This document shows, piece after piece, positions 27,967-37,492 of a DNA stretch of 41,378 nucleotides. Source of the stretch: Spirochaetota bacterium (lineage in GTDB: Bacteria > Spirochaetota > UBA4802 > UBA5550); assembly GCA_016928865.1 (NCBI GenBank), contig JAFGJX010000054.1:1-41378 (forward strand). Direction: 5' to 3'. The number at the start of each line of letters is the position of its first letter. Within the stretch, counting starts at the first letter, position 1. The translations under genes were made by a program, and so were the position numbers. The notes below the pieces were generated by a model. It worked only from the letters and a program-made list of their open reading frames with translations, did not search any database and was not told the origin of the DNA.

Positions 27967-28875
27967 ATGAAAATAGAGACGAAAAAATTGAGCGGAGTTC
28001 CCGAAACAATGCTTTATACCTTTTATATGAGGTACCTGGAATCCCGGCATTGCGACGGAATCATTAACGACCCCCGCTATGAAGAAATAATAAACCGTAT
28101 CAATCTGGATCAATCGGCGTTCGAGCCTTATCCCGAAGAGTCGCCGCTGTTTTTCGCCTGCCGTTCCGTGATTATCGACAATGTCGCACGGCAATTCATC
28201 ACCGGCAATCCTCTGGCCACCATAGCCAGTTTCGGTTCAGGTCTCGACTTCCGCTTTAACAGAATCGACAATGGAAGCATCCAGTGGTATGACATCGACC
28301 TCCCCGAAGCCATTGAAATACGACGGGCGATTTTCACGCAATCTGAACGCGAACACTCAATTCCCTCCTCGGCGCTGGACATTTCCTGGTCATCAAGGGT
28401 AAAATGCAAAACGCCGTTGCTGTTCATTGCGGAAGGGCTTCTCATGTATTTCAGCCCTGTTGAAATTAAAAACCTGCTCGAGTTTTTATCCGGCACCTAT
28501 CCAGGCTCGGTGCTGTTGCTGGACGCTTCAACCACCCTCTATAACACCACAACCGCCAAGGGAACGACTTATCCGTACTTGAAAAAAATGTGCTCGCTAT
28601 GGAAATGGAGCGTCAACAGCGCTCATGAACTTGAAGGCTATTGTCCCGGTTTATCAGTCGCCGGGGAATGGCACCCGATGGAGATGTTCGGAAGCCGAAT
28701 GCCCCGGAACCTGAAAGATCTGCTCGCTTCAGAAGAATTGCCTGGCTTCGTCAAGGAGCAAATAATGGGTATGACAACCGTTTATCTTTTAAAACTGGGC
28801 CCTCATACCAATAGTAAATCCCGCGCGAGCGGAGACGTCCCGGATGACCTTGTGGACACCATTTTCTCCGGGTAG
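27967..28875 (+). CDS. Class I SAM methyltransferase, leucine carboxyl methyltransferase type
   Basis: A 302-residue cytosolic methyltransferase of the LCM/PpmA-like O-methyltransferase group. Recognisable parts are the N-terminal helical cap (ETMLYTFYMRYLESRHCDGIINDPRYEEII), a SAM-binding glycine region TIASFGSGLDFRF, WYDIDLPEAIEIRR, and PLLFIAEGLLMYFSPVEIKNLL, which is the family signature around the EG(L/V) motif. Members methylate carboxyl or hydroxyl groups on small metabolites or peptides. A weak GGGATGG site lies in a possible hairpin. Its base composition is less GC-rich than that of the genes before it. The substrate cannot be told from context. Confidence 0.83.
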   Translation: MKIETKKLSGVPETMLYTFYMRYLESRHCDGIINDPRYEEIINRINLDQSAFEPYPEESPLFFACRSVIIDNVARQFITGNPLATIASFGSGLDFRFNRIDNGSIQWYDIDLPEAIEIRRAIFTQSEREHSIPSSALDISWSSRVKCKTPLLFIAEGLLMYFSPVEIKNLLEFLSGTYPGSVLLLDASTTLYNTTTAKGTTYPYLKKMCSLWKWSVNSAHELEGYCPGLSVAGEWHPMEMFGSRMPRNLKDLLASEELPGFVKEQIMGMTTVYLLKLGPHTNSKSRASGDVPDDLVDTIFSG

Positions 28876-29024
28876 GCCCGCCGCGTATTTATGAACTGCA
28901 TATTCCGATAATCCTGCTAGAGAGATCATCTATTCTTAAAAAAATAGTTTTTTTATATACAAGAATTTCCATGCGTGTAAGCATTACTCAAATTTTCTTT
29001 CATAGGCCTTTAGCCAGCGCGTCG

Positions 29025-30602
29025 ATGAGTACTCAGGGAAAAAAATATATTTACGAAAACTTCAGATTCGGCAAAGCGGATGAACTTTCCGGATTAGATT
29101 ATTATCAATACAGGTTCTGGGAGATTCTCCCGGGGGCTTGTTCGTGGCTGACTATCATCGGCGGTATAATCTCATCGCTTCTTTTTCCATTCTTTACCGC
29201 CATATTCATTATCTGCTTTGACGTGTTCTGGCTCCTGAAAACCCTCTACCTATCTCTTCATTTGAAGGTCAACTGGAAGCGTATAAAAGATCACTTCGCG
29301 GCTGACTGGTCTAAAAAACTGGTCCATTTCAAATATCACCATATCTACCACATGATAATGCTGCCGTTCTATAAAGAGAATGAGTCAATCATCGAAAAGA
29401 CGCTTCAATCTCTTGCGGACTCGGAATATAATCATAAAAGATTTCTGGTGGTCCTTGCAGCTGAAGAAAGGGCCGGTGTGTGCGCCATAAATACGGCGAA
29501 TAAAATGAAAAAAAAGTTCGGCAGGGTTTTCGGACACTTTCTTGTCACCGTTCATCCCGACGGAATTGCGGGAGAGATGGCCGGAAAAGGTTCAAACATC
29601 TCATGGGCGGCGGAAAAAGCGCGCGTTGAGATACTTGACAGAAAAAGAATACCCTATGCAAATGTTCTTGTTTCAGCCTTCGATATAGACACCATTGTTT
29701 ACAAACAGTATTTTCTCTGTCTCACATGGATGTTCCTCGTAAGCGACAACCCCTACAATACATCTTTTCAACCAGTACCGGTTTTCAACAACAATATTTT
29801 CGATGCCCCCGCCGTATCAAGGGTAGTGGCCTATTCAGGCACCTTCTGGCAGATGGTACAGCAGGAAAGGCAGAAGCGGCTGGCCACTTTCAGCTCACAC
29901 TCAATACCATTCAGCACACTGTACGGCGTCGGATACTGGCAGAGCAACATGGTCAGCGAAGACTCACGCATCTTCTGGAACTGTTACATGAAACACGATG
30001 GAGACTATATCGTGACCCCCATGTCTTACCCCATATCAATGGACGCCAACCTGGCCGCCGGATATTATCAGACCCTAAAGAACATATACAAGCAACAACG
30101 GCGCTGGTCCTATGGTGTTGAAAACTTCGCCTACATCATGTACAATTTTTCCAAAAACCCGGCAATCTCGAAATCAAAAAAAATAAAGATATTTCTCATT
30201 AACCTTGAAGGGTACTGGTCTCTGGCCACCAATCCAATCATAATTTTTCTTCTTGGCTGGATGCCCATTCTTCTCGGCGGAATGGAATTCAACACAACCA
30301 TGTTGAGCTTCAGCCTTCCCTATATCACAAGAGACATCATGATGTTGACCATGAGCAATCTGATTCTTTCATCCATGGTGGCAGTAAGTTTGATGCCTTC
30401 AATACCTGAAAAAAAACCCGGTACCCGAAAATTCTACCACATAATCCAGTGGCTCCTTGTTCCATTAACCATAACCGTGTTTGGCGCCATACCGGCCCTT
30501 GACGCCCAGACCAGGATCATGTTCGGAAAATACATGGGTTTCTGGGTGACCCCCAAACACAGGGCTGAACCATCCATGAAAAAGAAAGGCAAAACCCGAT
30601 GA
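29025..30602 (+). CDS. Membrane-bound family 2 glycosyltransferase
   Basis: A protein of about 525 residues with two membrane helices near the N-terminus (WLTIIGGIISSLLFPFFTAIFIICFDVFWLL), a cytosolic GT2 catalytic domain and three or four C-terminal membrane helices (NPIIIFLLGWMPILLGG; MLTMSNLILSSMVAVSL; WLLVPLTITVFGAIP). Catalytic landmarks are the donor-binding acidic FDIDT near 217, VSEDSRIF near 311 and the processive-type QQRRWSYG near 356. The start is uncertain: ATG at 29025 gives a sensible N-terminus, while an ATG at 28971 adds 18 residues; neither has a clear ribosome site. An AT-only stem and T-run lies at 28930-28956. It overlaps the PEGA gene by 4 bp (ATGA). The region is visibly AT-richer than its neighbours, and the GT2-PEGA pairing resembles that of Patescibacteria, so transfer is plausible. 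Confidence 0.87.
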   Translation: MSTQGKKYIYENFRFGKADELSGLDYYQYRFWEILPGACSWLTIIGGIISSLLFPFFTAIFIICFDVFWLLKTLYLSLHLKVNWKRIKDHFAADWSKKLVHFKYHHIYHMIMLPFYKENESIIEKTLQSLADSEYNHKRFLVVLAAEERAGVCAINTANKMKKKFGRVFGHFLVTVHPDGIAGEMAGKGSNISWAAEKARVEILDRKRIPYANVLVSAFDIDTIVYKQYFLCLTWMFLVSDNPYNTSFQPVPVFNNNIFDAPAVSRVVAYSGTFWQMVQQERQKRLATFSSHSIPFSTLYGVGYWQSNMVSEDSRIFWNCYMKHDGDYIVTPMSYPISMDANLAAGYYQTLKNIYKQQRRWSYGVENFAYIMYNFSKNPAISKSKKIKIFLINLEGYWSLATNPIIIFLLGWMPILLGGMEFNTTMLSFSLPYITRDIMMLTMSNLILSSMVAVSLMPSIPEKKPGTRKFYHIIQWLLVPLTITVFGAIPALDAQTRIMFGKYMGFWVTPKHRAEPSMKKKGKTR

Positions 30603-31474
30603 CACCAGGAAAACAAAAACTTGTTATCGCAGCTCTCTTCGTGGTGTTTCTCTGCATGATCCCCCTATTAATATTCTATTCCATGGGATATAGACTGCGA
30701 GTTGAACTGAAGCTGGTACAGACTGGCGGTATTTACATTTCAAACGAAGAGCCGGATGCAGTACTATATATAAACGGTAAAGAAATAAAAAGATCAGGTG
30801 TCATAATACAAAACCTTCTGATCCAGGACCTGAAACCAGATGTATATACAGTAAGGTTTGAAAAGGAAAACTGCACTCCCTGGACGAAAAAGGTCCCGGT
30901 TAAAGCGAAACGGGTATCAGTGTGCTATCCGCTGCTGCTCCCTCAGGAGATAAAACCTGTTGAGATAAAAAAATACATCCCCGCAGAAAAAAAAGACCTG
31001 AAGACAAAAAATACCCGCCACACTGTCAATGACGAATACATCGAAGTGAATAAACTGTTTAAAAAAGCAGCCATGCACTCGGCAGCGATATTCCCTGGCT
31101 CGCTCCAGCGCGAAGTCCTTAAACCGGGTAAAAACCTCAAAATGCAGGGAAGAGTCCTTCTCGGGCTCGAAAAGAACAGAATTTACGTCACATGGACCGG
31201 CAAAAAAAAGAACATGCCATTCTTCATCAATACAATGAAGAGAAAACAGGTATTCACCTCACTGGAAAGAATTACTCATTTTGATTTCTACCCGGGAAGA
31301 TCTGACTCGTTTCTGGCAAGACTTGCGGGCGGGAATCTAGTGGCAGTTGAAATGGACACCCGTTTCGGAGAAAATATATCCACGGTTTTGTTAAAAAGAT
31401 GCGACCGCTTTATAGTCCATAATCTTACCCTGTATTATTATTCAGGCAGCCGTCTCTACAAGTATGATTTATAA
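30599..31474 (+). CDS. Membrane-anchored PEGA-domain protein
   Basis: A 291-residue protein with one N-terminal membrane anchor (KLVIAALFVVFLCMIPLLIFYSMGYR) and an extracytoplasmic PEGA domain at about 42-110 (TGGIYISNEEPDAVLYINGK; LKPDVYTVRFEKENCTPW). The C-terminal half carries strand-rich segments such as LLGLEKNRIYVTW and DFYPGRSDSFLARLAGG, like a partial beta-propeller. The ATG overlaps the glycosyltransferase stop (ATGA), so translation is coupled. PEGA domains are thought to bind surface polymers; with the glycosyltransferase this may be a surface polysaccharide unit. It is AT-rich and lysine-rich compared with the rest of the window. Confidence 0.85.
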   Translation: MTPGKQKLVIAALFVVFLCMIPLLIFYSMGYRLRVELKLVQTGGIYISNEEPDAVLYINGKEIKRSGVIIQNLLIQDLKPDVYTVRFEKENCTPWTKKVPVKAKRVSVCYPLLLPQEIKPVEIKKYIPAEKKDLKTKNTRHTVNDEYIEVNKLFKKAAMHSAAIFPGSLQREVLKPGKNLKMQGRVLLGLEKNRIYVTWTGKKKNMPFFINTMKRKQVFTSLERITHFDFYPGRSDSFLARLAGGNLVAVEMDTRFGENISTVLLKRCDRFIVHNLTLYYYSGSRLYKYDL

Positions 31475-31887
31475 AATGAAATTGCCATGCTGCCAGCCGG
31501 GCATTGACATTATCTTCTGCAGGGAGTTTTCCAGAATGTACTGAACTTGCCATGATTCATTTTTGATCCTGTTATGGCAGGATAACTTCTGAATTCAACT
31601 GCCAATTTCAATTTCAGCCGCACAATTCTGCTCACAAGAACAAGGTCAGGAAGGTATACACTGTTTGCCGCTACATGCCTCCGCCGTGGTACAGCAGGGT
31701 CTTGAAACAGGCACGTGTATCAATCAAAACAAGGAAACCGCCCAATAAACAATTATTAATTCGATGGCATCATAAAATACTTGCATTCAGTGACATAATT
31801 ATTTAATTAATACACGTAATTTTTTCGCTTAAGCCGGCTTCAATCCGTGCAACTATCGGGGCTATTTTAGTATTTAAGGACAAACCT
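31475..31887. other. Intergenic region before transketolase
   Basis: This 413-bp gap has no coding sequence I can support. It has a 6-bp hairpin ATCCTG/CAGGAT (31566-31583) shortly after the PEGA gene without a T-tract, and a candidate tkt promoter TTGCAT (31781-31786), 17-bp spacer, TAATTA (31804-31809) on the plus strand. Confidence 0.4.
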
Positions 31888-33879
<1,992 letters not shown>

Positions 33880-33890
33880 CGGATAGCGGC

Positions 33891-33922
33891 ACCCCCCTGT
33901 CCCCCGAAGGGGGCACGGATCA
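33891..33922. repeat. Dispersed GC-rich palindromic element, copy 2
   Basis: It matches 19718-19749 in 30 of 32 bases, with inner arms CCCCC/GGGGG. It lies 11 bp after the transketolase stop and could end or protect that transcript. Confidence 0.7.
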
Positions 33923-33983
33923 GGATACCAAATACACTTTCTCTCATGTTAAATGCGATAATTAATTTATAGGAGAAAGCAGC

Positions 33984-34193
33984 ATGACAACGATAATACT
34001 CACGACTCCCGACATGAGCTGCAACCACTGCAAGATGACCATAGAAAACGCGGTGAAGGGACTTCCGGGGATCAAAAAGGTTAACGCCGATCCCGGATCG
34101 AAAAAGGTGACCGTGGAGTATGATGAAAAATCGGTCAATATTGAAATGATCAGGTCAGCGATTGAAGATGCGGGCTACAGCGTGAAAAAATAA
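33984..34193 (+). CDS. copZ: Heavy-metal-associated domain protein, CopZ-like copper chaperone
   Basis: A 69-residue single HMA domain with the ferredoxin-like beta-alpha-beta-beta-alpha-beta pattern. The metal loop is PDMSCNHCKMTIE (Cys13, Cys16); KKVTVEYDEKSVN and IEDAGYSVKK complete the fold. It most likely carries Cu(I) to the CopA pump at 12399-14600. The His between the cysteines is less usual than in many CopZ proteins. GGAGA precedes the ATG by 6 nt. It is transcribed in the same direction as transketolase, but probably separately. A mercury-type chaperone is less likely because no mer genes are present. Confidence 0.88.
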   Translation: MTTIILTTPDMSCNHCKMTIENAVKGLPGIKKVNADPGSKKVTVEYDEKSVNIEMIRSAIEDAGYSVKK

Positions 34194-34308
34194 ATGACTC
34201 ACGCCTCCCGCGCCGCCCCTATAAATCATTCACTGTAATATTTTTTTTGACCAATTCATTTGCCTGTTCGTTTAACTTCTGAGAATACAATTTCACAGGA
34301 GCGCGCGA

Positions 34309-34749
34309 ATGGAAACAACGCTACATGTCAATACTGTCATCCTGAGACAACTCATTGCTGCCGCACAAACTCTGCGGATCTCACGTTCGGATTTAATCAT
34401 CATGTTATTGAAAAAATTAATGAACGATATTTCACGCCCGTCACGATTTGGCAGAATGGTTCAGTACCAGGAAAGAAACGACAAGGAATCATGGAAGACG
34501 GTCCATCTTACGGTAAGAGAGGATGATTATGAGTATCTGCTGGATTTGAGGAAGTTGCTCAAGATGTCTGTTTCGAGGATTCTCGCTTTTGCCGTTAAAA
34601 AATACCTTGGGAAGCTGAACAAAAAAAATATAACCGATAAGAATCATTATAAGAATTACGTTATCATAAAAGAATTTGTGAATAATATCGTGTGTTGGCG
34701 ATTATTTTGGGGATATCCCCCCAATATCGAAAGATTCCTTTCGTCATGA
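34309..34749 (+). CDS. Small protein of unknown function, possible ribbon-helix-helix type
   Basis: A 146-residue basic protein with AGGAG just before the ATG, which supports expression. The middle part (TVHLTVREDDYEYLLDLRKLLKMSVSRILAFAVKKYL, residues about 64-101) reads as a strand followed by two helices, like a ribbon-helix-helix DNA-binding unit, and a similar helix pair occurs at residues 10-40 (ILRQLIAAAQTLRISRSDLI). The tail has a hydrophobic WRLFWGYPPNIERF stretch. I do not recognise the family; similar small proteins occur in spirochaetes, but I cannot name one safely. It is AT-richer than its neighbours and stops 7 bp before convergent polA. Confidence 0.65.
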   Translation: METTLHVNTVILRQLIAAAQTLRISRSDLIIMLLKKLMNDISRPSRFGRMVQYQERNDKESWKTVHLTVREDDYEYLLDLRKLLKMSVSRILAFAVKKYLGKLNKKNITDKNHYKNYVIIKEFVNNIVCWRLFWGYPPNIERFLSS

Positions 34750-34756
34750 TAGCCCC

Positions 34757-37492
34757 TCAGTGCGCCTCCTCCCAGTTCTTCCCTATCCCGACATCAACCT
34801 TCACCGGCACCGCAAGCTCGATGGCGTGCTCCATTCTGTCCACGACCACCTTTCGCATCTGCTCCAATTCGCCTTCCGGCGCTTCAAACACCAGCTCATC
34901 ATGCACCTGCATGATCATCCGGGTCTTGAATTTCATTTTCCTGAATTCATTGCTGATGTTGATCATCGCGATCTTGATCATGTCCGCCGAGGTTCCCTGT
35001 ATCGGCGTGTTGATCGCGATGCGCTCCGCTCCCTCGCGCCGGAATGAGGTCTCGGAATTAATCTCATCGATCGCACGCTTTCTGCCGAGCATGGTCTTCA
35101 CGTAGCCGTTCTTTCTGGCGAATTCGATGGTATCGTCAATGAATCTCTTGAAACCCGGATAGGTCTGGAAGTATATACGGATAAATTCAGCCGCCTCCTT
35201 GACGCCGATCTCAGCCTGCTGTGAAAGGCCGAAAGGAGACACGCCGTAAATCGTGGCGAAGTTGAAGATCTTCGCCTGTCGCCGCATCTCGGGCGCCACT
35301 TGGTCAATCGGCACGCCGAACACAGAAGACGCCGTCATGGAATGAATATCGATCCCCTCTTTAAATGCGCGGATCATGTTCTCATCGCCCGAGAGATGCG
35401 CCGCGACCCTGAGCTCAATCTGAGAATAATCCGCTGACAGGAGAACGCACCCCTTATCCGGAACGAAGCCTCTTCGTATCTCCCTGCCCAGCTCGTCGCG
35501 CACCGGTATGTTCTGGAGATTGGGGTCGGACGACGAGAGCCTCCCGGTGGCGACTACGGTCTGGTTGTACGAGGTGTGTATCCTGCCGGTTTTCGGCGAT
35601 ATCAGCTTCGGCAGGGTGTCGATGTAGGTGTTCTTCAGCTTGGAGAGCGTCCGGTAGGTAATCAGACTCTCTATGATCGGGTGCGCTCCCTGCAGCGACT
35701 CGAGCACCCTGATGTCGGTTGAAAGCCCTGTCTTGGTCTTCCGCTGCGGCTTGAGCTTCAACTCATCAAAGAGGACCTGCGACAGCTCGCGTGTGGAGTT
35801 GATGTTGAAGCGCCGCCCGGCCGCGTCATAGATCTTTTCCTCCACCACCGCAAGCATCTCACGATTCCTGGCCTCGAGCTTCTTGAAGTGGCCGGTGTCT
35901 ATCTTCACGCCCGCGCGCTCCATATCGGCCAGCACGCCCACCAGCGGCATCTCTATGTCATGAAACAGGCCGGCAAGCTCTCCTTCCTCGATTTTATCCC
36001 TGAAGAGCAGGTACAGGCGCCACGCGATATCCGCGTCCTCGATGGCATACTCCGAGATTTTTTCGAGGGGGACCTCCTCCACCGGCACGGCGTTCTTGCC
36101 CGTTCCAACCAGCTCCTTGAAGCTGATGGTGGTATAGTTCAGGTGCTTCTGTGCCAGATCGTCAAGATTGTGACGCCGCTCGTTCGGCGCAAGAAGGTAG
36201 GAGGCGACCATGGTGTCGAACGACACGCCGGCAAGCTCGATGTCGTAATTCATGAGGACATTGCTGTCATATTTGATGTTCTGTCCGATCTTCTTGACCG
36301 ATGGGTCGGTGAGAAGCGGTTTCAGGATCGAAAGGGAGTGTTCCGGATCGGGATATTCCTCGCCGAACATTCCGCGCGAAAGAAGCGGGAGGTACCACCC
36401 TTCCCGCTCCCTGATCGAGAAGGACATCCCGACCAGCTCAGCCTCAACAGGAGAGAGCGATGTTGTCTCCGTATCCAGAGAGACCTCCCCGGCCGATCGT
36501 ATCAGGTCGATCATACGGGTGATCTCATCCTCCGACCTGAGGATCCGGTAGCTCTTCGTTTCACCTCCGGTCCCGCTCTCTTTTTCGCCGTCAGTCTTTC
36601 CCGCCAATTCCCCCTGCAAGACATCCGTTCCGAAAAAATCCTTTATGATTGAGCCCATCTCCAGTTTCCGGAAATAGTGGACCGCGGCGCCAGGATCGAT
36701 CCCGGCAAACGCGAATTCATCGATGGCGTGAGTGATGGGCAGGTCGGTCCGCACGGTGACCAGATCGCGGCTCAGGTAAGCCATCTCCTTTTCGCGGAGG
36801 AGCGTCTCCTTCTGCTTGCCCTTCACCTCGTCGATGCGCGCGTATAACCCGTCGAGACTCTCGTAGGTCTCGATCAGCTTCTGCGCCGTCTTCTCGCCTA
36901 TGCCCTTCACGCCCGGAATGTTGTCGGACGTATCGCCGGTCAGGGCCATGTAATCGATAACCTGTTCGGGCCGCACGCCGAGCATCTGTTCAACCTCTTT
37001 CGGGCCGTAGACCTCGTATTCGGATATACCCTTCTTATTGGCGTAGATCTTGACGTTCCCGCCCACGAGCTGGTAGGCGTCCTTGTCTCCGGTGACCAGC
37101 ATCACCTCAACGTCCTTCGACGCGTATTTCTTCGCAAAGGTGCCGAGCACGTCGTCCGCCTCGAAATCCGCCTCCTCGATCCTCATGATACCGAGCGCCG
37201 CGATCATCTGCTTAATCTCGTCTATCTGTGAGCGCAGGTCATCGGGCATCTTCTGACGGTTCGCCTTGTACTCGGGGTATACCTGGAACCGGAACGATTT
37301 TTTCGGGGGGTCGAATGCGACCACGAGATAGTCCGGCTTCTGGTCCGCGATAAGCCTGAGGAGCATCCTGGCGAAGCCAAAAATTGCGGAGGTGTTCTGG
37401 CCGTCGCTATTCAGCAACGGGTTGCGTATGAAGGCGAAATAGGCCCGATAGCAGAGCGCGTGCCCGTCAATTATGAAAAGACGCTTTTTCAT
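34757..37492 (-). CDS. polA: DNA polymerase I
   Basis: A 911-residue family A polymerase for repair and Okazaki-fragment maturation. Residues 1-290 form the 5'-nuclease (KRLFIIDGHALCYRAYFAF; ADDVLGTFAKKY; VTGDKDAYQL; GDTSDNIPGVKGIGEKTA). Residues near 340 begin a proofreading 3'-5' exonuclease whose metal residues look intact (SLDTETTSL; NIKYDSNVL; YAIEDADIAW). The polymerase domain has motif A DYSQIELRVAAHLSGDE (near 689), motif B RRQAKIFNFATIYG and motif C MQVHDELVFE (near 864). ATG at 37492 overlaps by one base the stop of the upstream secreted-protein gene (TGATG), so translation is coupled. In-frame TTG just before it is rejected. Ends 7 bp from the convergent small gene. Confidence 0.97.
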   Translation of the reverse strand: MKKRLFIIDGHALCYRAYFAFIRNPLLNSDGQNTSAIFGFARMLLRLIADQKPDYLVVAFDPPKKSFRFQVYPEYKANRQKMPDDLRSQIDEIKQMIAALGIMRIEEADFEADDVLGTFAKKYASKDVEVMLVTGDKDAYQLVGGNVKIYANKKGISEYEVYGPKEVEQMLGVRPEQVIDYMALTGDTSDNIPGVKGIGEKTAQKLIETYESLDGLYARIDEVKGKQKETLLREKEMAYLSRDLVTVRTDLPITHAIDEFAFAGIDPGAAVHYFRKLEMGSIIKDFFGTDVLQGELAGKTDGEKESGTGGETKSYRILRSEDEITRMIDLIRSAGEVSLDTETTSLSPVEAELVGMSFSIREREGWYLPLLSRGMFGEEYPDPEHSLSILKPLLTDPSVKKIGQNIKYDSNVLMNYDIELAGVSFDTMVASYLLAPNERRHNLDDLAQKHLNYTTISFKELVGTGKNAVPVEEVPLEKISEYAIEDADIAWRLYLLFRDKIEEGELAGLFHDIEMPLVGVLADMERAGVKIDTGHFKKLEARNREMLAVVEEKIYDAAGRRFNINSTRELSQVLFDELKLKPQRKTKTGLSTDIRVLESLQGAHPIIESLITYRTLSKLKNTYIDTLPKLISPKTGRIHTSYNQTVVATGRLSSSDPNLQNIPVRDELGREIRRGFVPDKGCVLLSADYSQIELRVAAHLSGDENMIRAFKEGIDIHSMTASSVFGVPIDQVAPEMRRQAKIFNFATIYGVSPFGLSQQAEIGVKEAAEFIRIYFQTYPGFKRFIDDTIEFARKNGYVKTMLGRKRAIDEINSETSFRREGAERIAINTPIQGTSADMIKIAMINISNEFRKMKFKTRMIMQVHDELVFEAPEGELEQMRKVVVDRMEHAIELAVPVKVDVGIGKNWEEAH

